From Pseudomonas cannabina (lineage in GTDB: Bacteria; Pseudomonadota; Gammaproteobacteria; Pseudomonadales; Pseudomonadaceae), in NCBI RefSeq assembly GCF_900100365.1, contig NZ_FNKU01000001.1:2852001-2916000 (forward strand): DNA of 64,000 nt, given 5' to 3'. The notes under the pieces are model-generated. The model made no database searches, was not told where the DNA came from, and saw only the letters and a program-made list of their open reading frames with translations. Positions 48,694 through 58,039 of the stretch are shown here, in pieces (position 1 is the stretch's first letter; every line of letters starts with the position of its first letter). The position numbers were made by a program, and so were the translations under genes.

Positions 48694-49920
48694 TCACTCA
48701 GGCTTGCGACGACCGAAGCCGGGACGCTGACCTGAACCGGCCGGAGGACCGCGACGCTTGCCTGACGGCGCGTCATCGTTGACCAGCTTGATGCCGACAC
48801 GTTTCGGCCCAGGCTTGGCCGGACGCTTGTTCATGTCGCTCGGACGCTCGGCGACCGGGGTGCCACGGCTGTTGTCGGCCGGGCGCGGGGCACGTGATCC
48901 AGGTTTGCCCGAATCCTTGCGCGGCAAAGGACGCTGAGTCGAATCGCCGCCACGCGGACGGTCGCGCTCGCTGCCGGTGATCTGCGGTTGACGCGGTGCG
49001 CGCTCGCCAGTCGGGGCTCCCGCAGCAGGACGCAGGGTACGAACAACGCGCTCGCCCTTGCCCAGCGGCCGCGACGATTGACGTTGCAGACGCTCCATCT
49101 TGTCCTTGGTCTTGGCATTCATCTGCGGCTGAGCCACAGGTTGCAGACCGACTTCGGCAGACAGAATGTCGACTTCGTACTGGCTCATTTCGCGCCAGCG
49201 GCCCATCGGCAGATCGGAATTGAGAAACACCGGCCCGTAGCGCACACGCTTCAGACGGCTGACCACCAACCCCTGGGATTCCCAGAGACGACGTACTTCA
49301 CGGTTACGGCCTTCCATCACCACGCAGTGATACCAGTGGTTGAAGCCTTCGCCGCCCGGCGCCTGCTTGATATCGGTAAAACGGGCAGGCCCGTCTTCGA
49401 GGATCACGCCGTTCTTGAGGCGCAGCAGCATGTCGTCATCCACTTCGCCACGCACACGAACCGCGTACTCACGGTCCATCTCGAACGACGGGTGCATCAA
49501 GCGGTTGGCGAGTTCACCGTCGGTGGTGAACATCAGCAGACCGGTGGTGTTGATGTCGAGACGACCGATATTGATCCAGCGACCTTCTTTAGGGCGCGGC
49601 AGACGGTCGAATACGGTCGGACGGCCTTCAGGGTCGTCACGGGTGCAGATTTCGCCATCGGGCTTGTTGTACATGATGACGCGACGGACTGTTTCAGCCG
49701 CTTCTTCGCGCTTGATGACGCGACCATCGACACTGATGGCGTCATGCAGGTCGACGCGTTGACCGAGGGTCGCGTCCTTGCCGTTGACCTTGATACGGCC
49801 TTGGGTAATCCAGGCTTCTACGTCACGGCGTGAACCCACGCCAATACGCGCCAGAACCTTCTGCAGCTTTTCGCCTGCGGGTCCGATTTCCTGGCTGTCC
49901 TGCTTGTCTTTTTCACTCAT
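48694..49920 (-). CDS. rluB: 23S rRNA pseudouridine(2605) synthase RluB
   Basis: 408 residues. S4 RNA-binding domain ~15-65 (EKLQKVLARIGVGSRRDVEAWI), then the RsuA-type catalytic domain with the active-site Asp in INIGRLDINTTGLLMFT and the RRLWESQGLVVSRLKRVRYG block. The last ~140 residues are a disordered, Arg/Pro/Gly-rich basic tail, longer than in E. coli RluB, likely helping RNA binding. Confidence 0.93.
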   Translation of the reverse strand: MSEKDKQDSQEIGPAGEKLQKVLARIGVGSRRDVEAWITQGRIKVNGKDATLGQRVDLHDAISVDGRVIKREEAAETVRRVIMYNKPDGEICTRDDPEGRPTVFDRLPRPKEGRWINIGRLDINTTGLLMFTTDGELANRLMHPSFEMDREYAVRVRGEVDDDMLLRLKNGVILEDGPARFTDIKQAPGGEGFNHWYHCVVMEGRNREVRRLWESQGLVVSRLKRVRYGPVFLNSDLPMGRWREMSQYEVDILSAEVGLQPVAQPQMNAKTKDKMERLQRQSSRPLGKGERVVRTLRPAAGAPTGERAPRQPQITGSERDRPRGGDSTQRPLPRKDSGKPGSRAPRPADNSRGTPVAERPSDMNKRPAKPGPKRVGIKLVNDDAPSGKRRGPPAGSGQRPGFGRRKPE

Positions 49921-50104
49921 CTGGGCACCTCCCGGTGTGTCGAATCAGGGCTGACCGAGAACCGGTGAGACCTGTGCCCGGCGCGCTGTGGAGAGCGGCA
50001 AGGCGAAATACTTGATAGCCCGCGCGACCACTGATCGCTGAGGGTCGGCCATCATACGCCCCTGCGGCGGATTAAGCATCACGCAGCAGCGGCAATAGCC
50101 GGAA

Positions 50105-50296
50105 TCACTTCTTTTTTTTGCGACGGGCGGCCTTGAGCTTCGCCAGGCGCTTGGCTGATTCTTCAAGCACCGTGCGCTTGTCGTCCTTCTCCAGCTTCTT
50201 CCAGGCTTTGATTTCCCGCTTGCTGCGACCGCAACCCAGGCAAATATCATCATCGAATTTGCACAGGCTGATGCAGGGGTTCTTGGTCGAACTCAT
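50105..50296 (-). CDS. DUF1289-family small protein
   Basis: 63 residues. The cysteine motif PCISLCKFDDDICLGCGRSKREI is the DUF1289 signature (four Cys, metal binding likely), followed by a strongly basic C-terminus (RLAKLKAARRKKKK). Function unknown. It lies between rluB and scpB, with REP elements upstream. Confidence 0.9.
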   Translation of the reverse strand: MSSTKNPCISLCKFDDDICLGCGRSKREIKAWKKLEKDDKRTVLEESAKRLAKLKAARRKKKK

Positions 50297-50599
50297 GGGC
50301 AGCGGATCTCATGGCGGGTGGTATCAGATGTGACCGTGGGGTGGCGTATGAATTCGACCGAAGTGCGCGGAGCGTTGGCACGATAGTCAGAGAACATCGT
50401 TCCGCACGCGTCAGGACGAGGTATCAAGAGGACAAGAGCGCTCATGTTTATACATAGGTCTTGTGGGAGTCGAGCTTGCTCGCGAACGGGCCCGTACAGA
50501 CTCCGAAAAGCGCGCGCCTGCACCATCGCCTTCGCGAGCAAGCTCGCTCCTATAAGACTTGTGTATAACGCTGAACTCTCCAGCGTGGGAGATAATCAG
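50297..50599. repeat. REP pair upstream of scpB-DUF1289 junction
   Basis: 303 bp without a gene. GTGGGAGTCGAGCTTGCTCG (50464-50483) and the inverted CGCGAGCAAGCTCGCTCCTA (50533-50552) form a BIME of a different REP class than at 24.5 and 46.4 kb (AGCTTGCTCG core). Followed by TTGTGTATAACGCTGA (50560-50575), shared with 46524. Confidence 0.8.
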
Positions 50600-51367
50600 T
50601 CAGACCTCATCGTCGCCTTTGCCGGCTTCAGCCTCCGGCTCCGCGCGCAACAGGTCGTCGAAATCGGTCTTCAGGCCTTCTTCCATCGAGTCCAGTTCCA
50701 CCAACAGGGTACGGAAGCTGGTTTCGTCGCGGGGGGCTTCGGGCTCGGCGTCGGGGTCGAGGCTGGCGTCGGCGAGGGCTTGCAGGTGTGCGGGCACAGG
50801 GGCCTCTTCGAAATCCATGACCGGTTCTGTTTCCATCTCGCGCAGGTCGGCCAGTGGTGGCAGTTCGTCCAGGCTCTTGAGATTGAAATGGTCGAGAAAG
50901 CCTTTGGTGGTCGCGAACATTGCCGGTTTGCCCGGCACGTCGCGGTAGCCCACCACGCGAATCCACTCGCGCTCCAGCAGGGTCTTGACGATGTGGCTGT
51001 TCACCGCCACGCCGCGCACGTCTTCGATTTCGCCACGGGTGATTGGCTGGCGATAGGCAATCAATGCCAAGGTCTCCAGCATCGCGCGGGAGTAACGCTG
51101 CGGGCGCTCTTCCCACAGCCTTCCAACCCATGGCGAAAACCGGTCGCGAATCTGCAGGCGATAGCCCGACGCCACTTCCTTGAGCTCGAACGCACGGCCT
51201 TCACAGGATTTGCGCAGTACGTCCAGCGCCTTCTTGAACACTGGCGGCTCGGGACGTTCGCCTTCCTCGAACAGTTCGTAAAGCCGCTCCAGCGTCTGCG
51301 GCTTTCCGGAGGCCAGCAGAAATGCTTCGAGCAACGGGGCCAGTTCGCGAGGTTCGTTGAGGTTCAT
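50600..51367 (-). CDS. scpB: Segregation and condensation protein B
   Basis: 255 residues. Winged-helix kleisin-interacting subunit of the SMC-ScpAB condensin: LAPLLEAFLLASGKPQTLERL, YSRAMLETLALIAYRQPITRGEIEDVRGVAVNSHIVKTLLEREWIRVVG. Acidic C-terminal extension from ~190. Follows scpA by 15 bp. Confidence 0.95.
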   Translation of the reverse strand: MNLNEPRELAPLLEAFLLASGKPQTLERLYELFEEGERPEPPVFKKALDVLRKSCEGRAFELKEVASGYRLQIRDRFSPWVGRLWEERPQRYSRAMLETLALIAYRQPITRGEIEDVRGVAVNSHIVKTLLEREWIRVVGYRDVPGKPAMFATTKGFLDHFNLKSLDELPPLADLREMETEPVMDFEEAPVPAHLQALADASLDPDAEPEAPRDETSFRTLLVELDSMEEGLKTDFDDLLRAEPEAEAGKGDDEV

Positions 51368-51382
51368 GGGTGTGTTCTTGCT

Positions 51383-52201
51383 CTACTCGGCTCGCGCCCG
51401 GACATGGATCGCCGCAAAGGGCTCGTTTTGGACCAACTCGACCAGCGACTCTTTGACCAGCTCCAGCACAGCCATGAATGTCACGACCACACCCAAACGC
51501 CCTTCTTCTGCGGTAAACAGCTCGGCAAACGGCACGAAACCACCGCCTTTGAGGCGTTCCAGCACGTCACTCATGCGTTCGCGGGTGGACAATGCCTCGC
51601 GACTGACTTGATGGCTTTCGAACATGTCGCCACGGTGCAGCACTTCAGCCATGGACATCAACACCTCTTCAAGGCTGACATCCGGCAACAATTTGCGCGC
51701 ACGGGCTTCGGGAGCGTCGAGTTTCGGCACGATGACGTCGCGGCCGACCCGCTTCAAGCCATCGATGCCTTCGGCGGCGGCCTTGAAACGCTCGTACTCC
51801 TGCAGGCGACGGATAAGCTCGGCACGCGGGTCGCCCTCTTCCTCTTCGATTTCCGCCGAACGCGGCAGCAACATGCGCGACTTGATTTCGGCCAGCATGG
51901 CGGCCATGACCAGGTATTCCGCCGCCAGCTCCAGGCGCACGGTCTTCATCAGCTCGACGTAACCCATGTACTGCTTGGTGATTTCCGCCACCGGGATGTC
52001 GAGGATGTCGATGTTCTGTTTACGAATCAGGTACAGCAGCAGGTCGAGCGGCCCCTCGAACGCTTCGAGAAAAACCTCGAGCGCATCCGGCGGAATGTAC
52101 AGGTCCAGCGGCATCTGCGTGACCGCACGCCCATAGACCAGCGCGAACGGCAGTTCCTGCTGGGCATCGGCCTGGCTGTCTGCGGCCTCGACGACGGTCA
52201 T
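51383..52201 (-). CDS. scpA: Segregation and condensation protein A
   Basis: 272 residues. Kleisin: FEGPLDLLLYLIRKQNIDILDIPVAEITKQYMGYVE, EYLVMAAMLAEIKSRMLLP, and a C-terminal winged helix (VVTFMAVLELVKESLVELVQ). Bridges SMC heads with ScpB. The ATG overlaps the stop of the upstream YciO gene (TAATG), suggesting translational coupling. Confidence 0.95.
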   Translation of the reverse strand: MTVVEAADSQADAQQELPFALVYGRAVTQMPLDLYIPPDALEVFLEAFEGPLDLLLYLIRKQNIDILDIPVAEITKQYMGYVELMKTVRLELAAEYLVMAAMLAEIKSRMLLPRSAEIEEEEGDPRAELIRRLQEYERFKAAAEGIDGLKRVGRDVIVPKLDAPEARARKLLPDVSLEEVLMSMAEVLHRGDMFESHQVSREALSTRERMSDVLERLKGGGFVPFAELFTAEEGRLGVVVTFMAVLELVKESLVELVQNEPFAAIHVRARAE

Positions 52202-52830
52202 TAAGCGCGGTCACCGAATGGCGTCGGATCGCCGCAGCCGACCCGCACGATCTGCGGCTCACCTTCGGAGAGGTTGATGACGGTGGACGCCGAAATGCCG
52301 CCGATACCGCCATCAATGATCAGGTCGACATGGTGCTCGAGAATCTGGCGCATTTCATAAGGATCGCTGAGCGGCACGCTGTCGCCGGGCATGATCAGGC
52401 TGACGCTCATCAGCGGCTCGCCCAGTTGCTCCAGCAGCGCCTGGGCGATGGGATGGCTCGGCACCCGCAGGCCGATGGTGCGGCGCTTGGGGTGCAGGAC
52501 CAGACGCGGCACTTCGCGGGTAGCGATGAGAATGAAGGTGTACGGCCCCGGCGTGTGCGCCTTGAGCGCGCGGAACGCGCCAGTGTCGACTTTGGCAAAC
52601 AGACCCAGTTGCGAAAGGTCGCAGCACATCAGGGTGAAGTTGTGTTTGTCGTCCAGCTGGCGCAGGCGGCGAATGCGCTCAATGGCGCTCTTGTCGCCGA
52701 TCTGGCAACCCAGCGCGTAGGACGAATCTGTCGGGTACACCACCAGCCCGCCGGCTTTTATGATTTCTGCGGCCTGTTTGATCAGGCGCGGCTGCGGGTT
52801 TTCCGGATGGACCTGGAAAAATTGACTCAC
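52201..52830 (-). CDS. YciO/TsaC-family L-threonylcarbamoyladenylate synthase-like protein
   Basis: 209 residues from GTG 52830 (VSQFFQVHPENPQPRLIKQ). YrdC/Sua5 fold: GGLVVYPTDSSYALGCQIGDKSAIERI, KHNFTLMCCDLSQLGLFA, TPGPYTFILIATREVPRL, SASTVINLSEGEPQIVRVG. More like YciO than TsaC, so a role in tRNA t6A formation is possible but not certain. First of an operon-like run with scpA and scpB; follows the PHP gene by 13 bp. Confidence 0.88.
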   Translation of the reverse strand: MSQFFQVHPENPQPRLIKQAAEIIKAGGLVVYPTDSSYALGCQIGDKSAIERIRRLRQLDDKHNFTLMCCDLSQLGLFAKVDTGAFRALKAHTPGPYTFILIATREVPRLVLHPKRRTIGLRVPSHPIAQALLEQLGEPLMSVSLIMPGDSVPLSDPYEMRQILEHHVDLIIDGGIGGISASTVINLSEGEPQIVRVGCGDPTPFGDRA

Positions 52831-52843
52831 GGTAACTTCCTGT

Positions 52844-53707
52844 TCAGACGGCGGCGGTAGGCTGTTCATGTTTGAATCTGCACGACAAAAGCGGTAGATC
52901 CTCGGGCACCGGGCGGTACGTGCCGATCTCGCCCCAGGTGCCGGGGCCGTGGAAGTCACTGCCGGCACTGACCAGCAGACCGAACTCACGCGCCAGGATG
53001 GAGAGGGTTCCGACCTGATCGGCAGGCTGCATGCCATTGACCACTTCGATGGCGTGCCCGCCGGCCTGGACGAAATCGCCGACCAGTTTACGCCGTTTAC
53101 TGCGCGTAAAGTCATAATGCGAAGGATGCGCGAGGCTGACCCACGCGCCGGAGGCACGCAAGGTTGCAACGGTGTCTTCCAGGGTCGGCCAGTGCTGCTT
53201 GACGTCACCCAATTTGCCCGCACCCAGCCATTTGCGAAACGCCTCGCCGCGATCCTTGACGAAACCGGCACGCACCATGAAATCGGCGAAGTGCGGTCGC
53301 GCCGGCGCGTTGCCGCTGTCGCCCAGCTCCTGCTGGATCGCGCGAGCACCTTCCAGCCCGCCAGGCATACCTTTGATCGCCAATTTCCGGCTGATTTCTT
53401 CGGCCCGCAACCAGCGTCCTTCATGCAATCGGGCGATGGCTTCGGTCAGCGCCGGGGCCTGAGTGTCGAACCCGTAGCCCAGAACGTGGATGGTCGCGCC
53501 GCCCCAGGTGCAGGACAACTCGACGCCGTTGACCAGCTGCATGCCCAATGAATGCGCCGCCGCGCGGGCTTCTTCAAGCCCTTCGAGGGTGTCGTGATCG
53601 GTCAGGGAAAGGACGCGCACGCCGTTTTCATGAGCACGGGCAACCAGCGCCGTGGGCGAGAGTGCCCCGTCGGAAGCGGTGCTGTGGCAATGCAGGTCAA
53701 CATTCAT
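52844..53707 (-). CDS. rnm: PHP-domain phosphoesterase (RNase AM/YciV-like)
   Basis: 287 residues. PHP metal-binding motifs: DLHCHSTASDGALSP, LSLTDHDTLEGLEEA, VNGVELSCTWGGATIHVLGYG, WVSLAHPSHYDF and SAGSDFHGPGTWGEIG. Homologue of E. coli YciV/Rnm, a 5'-3' exonuclease that matures 5' ends of rRNA. The gene neighbours yciO and yciB-like genes as in enterobacteria, which supports this identity. Confidence 0.88.
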   Translation of the reverse strand: MNVDLHCHSTASDGALSPTALVARAHENGVRVLSLTDHDTLEGLEEARAAAHSLGMQLVNGVELSCTWGGATIHVLGYGFDTQAPALTEAIARLHEGRWLRAEEISRKLAIKGMPGGLEGARAIQQELGDSGNAPARPHFADFMVRAGFVKDRGEAFRKWLGAGKLGDVKQHWPTLEDTVATLRASGAWVSLAHPSHYDFTRSKRRKLVGDFVQAGGHAIEVVNGMQPADQVGTLSILAREFGLLVSAGSDFHGPGTWGEIGTYRPVPEDLPLLSCRFKHEQPTAAV

Positions 53708-53772
53708 AGTGGTGCTTTCGTGTTCATTGATGTTTGTTATTATGCCGTCACATCCTGCTTCTGGCTGCCATT

Positions 53773-54369
53773 GTGAAACAATTCATCGACTTCATCCCGC
53801 TGCTGCTGTTTTTCATCGTCTACAAAACCGAGCCACGTGCCGTGGATATCCTCGGCAACAGCTACACGTTCGGTGGCATATTCAGTGCAACAGCCATGCT
53901 CATCATCAGTTCGGTGGTGGTCTACAGCATTCTTTACATCAAGCAGCGCAAACTGGAAAAGAGCCAATGGCTGACGCTGGTCGCCTGTCTGGTGTTCGGT
54001 AGCCTGACGCTGGCTTTCCATAGCGAAACCTTCCTCAAGTGGAAAGCCCCGGTAGTCAACTGGCTGTTTGCCGTGGCGTTTGCCGGCAGTCATTTTATCG
54101 GTGATCGCCCGCTCATCCAGCGCATCATGGGCCACGCGCTGACCCTGCCGGCGGCCATCTGGACAAAACTGAACATCGCCTGGATCATTTTCTTCCTGTT
54201 TTGCGGCGCGGCCAACCTGTACGTGGCGTTCACTTATCAGGAATTCTGGGTCGACTTCAAAGTATTCGGCAGCCTGGGCATGACCCTGCTGTTCCTGGTC
54301 GGCCAGGGCATCTACTTGTCACGCCACCTGCACGATACCGCCCCCAATACGACCAAATCCGAGGACTGA
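53773..54369 (+). CDS. yciB: Inner-membrane septation protein YciB
   Basis: 198 residues from GTG 53773 ([21 protein letters not shown]), the start seen in homologues. Five to six transmembrane helices, with [26 protein letters not shown] and [20 protein letters not shown] segments. Intracellular septation protein A family, involved in envelope/cell-wall synthesis. Divergent from the PHP gene. Confidence 0.93.
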   Translation: MKQFIDFIPLLLFFIVYKTEPRAVDILGNSYTFGGIFSATAMLIISSVVVYSILYIKQRKLEKSQWLTLVACLVFGSLTLAFHSETFLKWKAPVVNWLFAVAFAGSHFIGDRPLIQRIMGHALTLPAAIWTKLNIAWIIFFLFCGAANLYVAFTYQEFWVDFKVFGSLGMTLLFLVGQGIYLSRHLHDTAPNTTKSED

Positions 54370-54370
54370 C

Positions 54371-54670
54371 ATGCTCTACGCAATCATTGCCACTGACGTC
54401 GAAAACTCGCTGGAAAAACGCATGAGCGTCCGGCCTGCGCACCTCGAGCGTCTGAACGCGCTCAAGGATGCAGGCCACCTGGTCCTGGCTGGCCCGCACC
54501 CTGCGGTCGACAGCAACGACCCCGGCGCTGCCGGTTTCAGCGGCAGCCTGATTGTCGCCGAGTTCGAATCACTGAGCGCCGCCAAAGCCTGGGCCGAAGC
54601 CGACCCGTTCGTTGCGGCGGGCGTCTATGCCAATGTCGTGGTCAAACCGTTCAAGCAAGTCCTGCCCTGA
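54371..54670 (+). CDS. yciI: YciI-family protein
   Basis: 99 residues. YCII fold: [66 protein letters not shown]. Conserved His-Asp pair suggests an enzyme; the activity is unclear. Starts one base after the yciB stop, so co-expressed. Confidence 0.93.
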   Translation: MLYAIIATDVENSLEKRMSVRPAHLERLNALKDAGHLVLAGPHPAVDSNDPGAAGFSGSLIVAEFESLSAAKAWAEADPFVAAGVYANVVVKPFKQVLP

Positions 54671-54758
54671 TCTCAGCCTGACCAAACCCTACGCAGCTCT
54701 GCTTCCTGATCGAGGCAGGGCTGTGCTGCATGAAGGCAGTGGCCAAAATGAGTGAATC

Positions 54759-55436
54759 ATGAGCGAGCTGTTACTGATCGACGATGACCAGGAGCTCTGC
54801 GAGCTGCTAAGCAGTTGGCTGAGTCAGGAAGGTTTTCAGGTGCGTGCCTGCCACGATGGCTCCAGCGCGCGCAAGGCGTTGGCCGATTCAGCGCCGTCTG
54901 CGGTGGTGCTGGACGTCATGCTGCCCGATGGCAGTGGTCTGGAGTTGCTCAAGCAGTTGCGTTCCGAACACCTGGACCTTCCGGTAGTGATGCTGTCAGC
55001 ACGCGGCGAGCCGCTTGACCGCATTCTCGGGCTGGAACTGGGCGCTGACGATTACCTGGCAAAACCCTGCGACCCGCGTGAACTCACCGCCCGCCTGCGC
55101 GCGGTACTGCGCCGCAGCCATCCGGTTGCGTCGTCCACCCAGCTCGAGCTGGGCGACCTGACCTTCAGCCCGATGCGTGGCGTGGTCAGCGTCGATGAAA
55201 AGGAATTGACCCTTACGGTGTCCGAGAGTCGCCTGCTGGAAGCGCTGATGCGTCAACCCGGCGAGCCGCTGGACAAGCAGGAACTGGCGCAATTGGCACT
55301 GGGCCGCAAACTGACGCTTTATGACCGCAGCCTCGACATGCACGTCAGCAACCTGCGCAAGAAGATCGGACCGCACGCTGATGGCCGGCCGCGCATCGTC
55401 GCCCTGCGCAGTCGCGGGTATTATTATGCTCTTTGA
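54759..55436 (+). CDS. cpxR: OmpR-family response regulator, CpxR-like
   Basis: 225 residues. Receiver with LLIDDDQELCELL, phospho-acceptor Asp in SAVVLDVMLPDGSGLEL and Lys in DYLAKPCDPREL. C-terminal winged helix ending RIVALRSRGYYYAL. Corresponds to the PA3204-type CpxR of P. aeruginosa, with a Spy/CpxP-like protein and sensor kinase downstream. Envelope-stress control is inferred from that family. Confidence 0.9.
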   Translation: MSELLLIDDDQELCELLSSWLSQEGFQVRACHDGSSARKALADSAPSAVVLDVMLPDGSGLELLKQLRSEHLDLPVVMLSARGEPLDRILGLELGADDYLAKPCDPRELTARLRAVLRRSHPVASSTQLELGDLTFSPMRGVVSVDEKELTLTVSESRLLEALMRQPGEPLDKQELAQLALGRKLTLYDRSLDMHVSNLRKKIGPHADGRPRIVALRSRGYYYAL

Positions 55437-55587
55437 GCAGCGGCAAGCGGCAAGCAAAGCGCTTCTAGCTGACAGCTTGTACCTGCCCCCTTACACAAGC
55501 TTTACCAAGCGCTGACCGCGCTTGACCTTGTTCTCCCTAAACTGGGCTCATCGGCATCGAGCCGCACTAGAGACAAGGAGATACACC

Positions 55588-56067
55588 ATGCGCAAGACCC
55601 TGATCGCTTTGATGTTCGCAACTGCCCTGCCTGCCATCGCCATGGCCGCTCCGCCAGCGCCACCCGCCGGTGGCCCTGATGCAGACGCACCCGGCATGCA
55701 CATCGAGCGTGATGACCGGGGCCCAGGCCCAGGCATGCATCGCGGTCCAGGCCCGAAAGGACCAATGGCCGAGCTGGACCTGACACGTGAACAGCGTCAG
55801 CAGATCGACCGTCTGATGCGCGAACAAATGCACGAACGCCGCGAAATCACGCAGAGCTACCTGGAAAAAATGCCGGCGGCGGACCAAAAAGCAATGCGCG
55901 ACGAAATCGAAGCCAAGCGCTCCAAGACCGACAGCGAGATTCGTGCACTGCTCAAGCCTGATCAGCAGAAGCAGTTCGACGAAATCAAGAAGAAGCAGGA
56001 CGAGCGTCGCGCCGAATGGGCCGAGTTCAAAGCCTGGAAAGCGGCAAAAACTGCAAAAACGCTGTAA
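55588..56067 (+). CDS. Spy/CpxP-like periplasmic protein
   Basis: 159 residues from ATG 55588 (AAGGAG nearby). Signal peptide ~1-22 (MRKTLIALMFATALPAIAMA). Gly/Pro-rich linker, then a helical LTXXQ-type domain (ELDLTREQRQQIDRLMREQM, EIRALLKPDQQKQFDEIKKK). Likely a chaperone or sensor-modulating protein. It lies between response regulator and kinase and ends at a terminator. Confidence 0.88.
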   Translation: MRKTLIALMFATALPAIAMAAPPAPPAGGPDADAPGMHIERDDRGPGPGMHRGPGPKGPMAELDLTREQRQQIDRLMREQMHERREITQSYLEKMPAADQKAMRDEIEAKRSKTDSEIRALLKPDQQKQFDEIKKKQDERRAEWAEFKAWKAAKTAKTL

Positions 56068-56102
56068 TCGTCAGGCCTTCTGGCCTGATGAGTTGAACCG
56101 AA

Positions 56103-56133
56103 CCCGGCATGCACACGCATGCCGGGCTTTTTT
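56103..56133 (+). terminator. Terminator between the Spy-like gene and the kinase
   Basis: CCCGGCATGC-ACAC-GCATGCCGGG followed by CTTTTTT, 36 bp after the stop at 56067 and 20 bp before the kinase start. Strong stem; kinase expression must come from readthrough or its own promoter. Confidence 0.85.
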
Positions 56134-56153
56134 ACTAGGATCGAGGAAATCCC

Positions 56154-57506
56154 GTGCGTTCATTGTTCTGGCGAATCCTGGCCAGCTTCTGGCTGGCGAT
56201 TGCCCTGGTCGGCGGCTTGTCGGTCCTCATGGGGCACATGCTCAATCAGGACGCCTGGATCCTCAACCGCCATCCGGTGCTCAACGTGCTGCCGGAACAA
56301 TGGACGCAGCGCTTCGAAGAACAGGGCGCGGATGACGCCCAGGCATTTCTTCAGGACATCAAGCGGCGCAACCGCATCGACGTTCAGGTGCTGAGTGACA
56401 GCGGTGAGCCTGTGGTGCGCGGCACCTTTCCACCTCGCGCCGCCGCATTTGAAGCCCGCCAGCAGGAAGATGCCGATGACAACGGCCGGAAGTTGCCCTG
56501 GAGGCGTCTGGCCACGGAGTACACGAGCCCGAAAACCGGCGAAACCTACCTGTTCATCTACCGTGTCCCCCACCCGGAACTTGACGCGTGGCATCGCCAG
56601 AGCCTGATGTGGCCACTGAGTGCGCTGGGCATCGCGTTGGTGGTGCTGACCCTGTTCAGCCTGTTCGTGACGCTGTCGATCACCCGTCCGCTGAATCGTC
56701 TGCGCGGCGCAGTGCATGACCTGGGGCAAACCAGTTATCAACAGCACAGCCTCGGGCAGCTAGCCAACCGGCGTGACGAGTTCGGCGTGTTGGCCACAGA
56801 CTTCAACCGCATGGGTGCACGCCTGCAAAGCCTGATCGGCAGCCAACGCCAGTTGTTACGCGACGTTTCCCACGAGTTGCGTTCGCCGCTGGCTCGACTG
56901 CGCATCGCCTTGGCGCTGGCCGAGCGTGCGGAGCCTGCCGAACGCGAAAAGCTGTGGCCAAGACTGAGCCGCGAATGTGACCGCCTGGAAGCGCTGATCA
57001 GCGAGATTCTGGCGTTGGCGCGGCTGGATGCTGATTTTGGCCACCCTGAACCAGTGCATCTTGACGAATTGCTACAACGCCTGAAGCACGACACGCATCT
57101 GGACGGCGCCGAGCAAAACATTCGGGTCGAGGTTCAGAACGGTCTGCAATTGCAAGGCTGGCCGGACATGATCGAGCGGGCGCTGGACAATCTGCTGCGC
57201 AATGCCCTGCGTTTCAATGCGCCGGGGCAGAGTATCGAGTTGCAGGCCGTTCAGGTCGGCGATCATATCCGTCTGAGCGTCCGTGATCACGGCCCGGGGG
57301 TTGCCGCAGAACACCTGGCGCAACTGGGCGAACCGTTTTACCGCGCCCCCGGCCAGACCACACCGGGTCACGGCCTGGGCTTGGCAATTGCCAGGCGGGC
57401 AGCGGAGCGGCATGGCGGAACCCTGATGCTCGGCAACCACCCGGACGGTGGCTTCGTCGCCACACTGGACCTGCCGCTGGAACCGGTGACGCCCGCTTCG
57501 GCCTAG
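56154..57506 (+). CDS. cpxS: Sensor histidine kinase, CpxS/CpxA-like
   Basis: 450 residues from GTG 56154 (MRSLFWRILASFWLAIALVGGL). Two transmembrane helices (~8-28, ~160-185) around a periplasmic sensor region, HAMP (~185-235), HisKA with His in LLRDVSHELRSPLARLRIAL, HATPase_c (RALDNLLRNALRFNAPG, DHGPGV, GHGLGLAIARRAAERHGG). Partner of the response regulator at 54759. The stop overlaps the tail of the nitroreductase pseudogene on the other strand. Confidence 0.92.
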   Translation: MRSLFWRILASFWLAIALVGGLSVLMGHMLNQDAWILNRHPVLNVLPEQWTQRFEEQGADDAQAFLQDIKRRNRIDVQVLSDSGEPVVRGTFPPRAAAFEARQQEDADDNGRKLPWRRLATEYTSPKTGETYLFIYRVPHPELDAWHRQSLMWPLSALGIALVVLTLFSLFVTLSITRPLNRLRGAVHDLGQTSYQQHSLGQLANRRDEFGVLATDFNRMGARLQSLIGSQRQLLRDVSHELRSPLARLRIALALAERAEPAEREKLWPRLSRECDRLEALISEILALARLDADFGHPEPVHLDELLQRLKHDTHLDGAEQNIRVEVQNGLQLQGWPDMIERALDNLLRNALRFNAPGQSIELQAVQVGDHIRLSVRDHGPGVAAEHLAQLGEPFYRAPGQTTPGHGLGLAIARRAAERHGGTLMLGNHPDGGFVATLDLPLEPVTPASA

Positions 57507-57866
57507 CCCTGGCCCTGCCACTCGCTGACGAACTCACAGCTGCTCCGCACGCGGGACCTTGAAATGATCCTGCAGGCGGGCGATCACCACTACGACCAGC
57601 GGCGCACGCAATGGGCCGAGCCGGGCCTTTTCCAGTGCCTTCGGGGTGACTTCTGCACCGCTCTGTTGCAGCGCTTCGACCAGCATTTCGCCCATACGCT
57701 CACGGGCCGAACCTTCAACCGTCAGAAAGCGATACGGCTTCAGCTGACCGTGATCAGGCGAGCGCAACGCTGCGCCAAACATGATTTCCCGCTGCGCAGC
57801 GTCCGGGGCCGGGTCGACCAGTCGCGGAACCGATACGCGATTGAGCAAAGCGTCGAGCGCCTGCAT
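57503..57866 (-). pseudogene. Nitroreductase-family gene with internal deletion
   Basis: From ATG 57866 (MQALDALLNRVSVPRLV, AAGGAG upstream) the frame matches a YdjA-type FMN nitroreductase (AALRSPDHGQLKPYRFLTVEG) for ~110 residues, then stops at TGA after KVPRAEQL (57536-57534). Right after, in another frame, come the typical last residues FVSEWQGQG and TAG at 57505-57503. A normal protein is ~185 residues, so a ~60-65-codon stretch is missing and the frame is lost. Probably inactive. Confidence 0.8.
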
Positions 57867-58039
57867 GGGCTTTCTCCTTGAAAGATGGGCTGGATATTCT
57901 AGAGCCTGTTGACTGTCAATAACGAGCCTGGCGGACAAATCCTTACCTGCCTTGTCGAAACGCCCCACGTCTGCACTGGTTTACATGCCCCCAAGCGCAG
58001 GTAGAATGGCGGCTTTCCTTACGCCAGCCAGAGTCTTTC

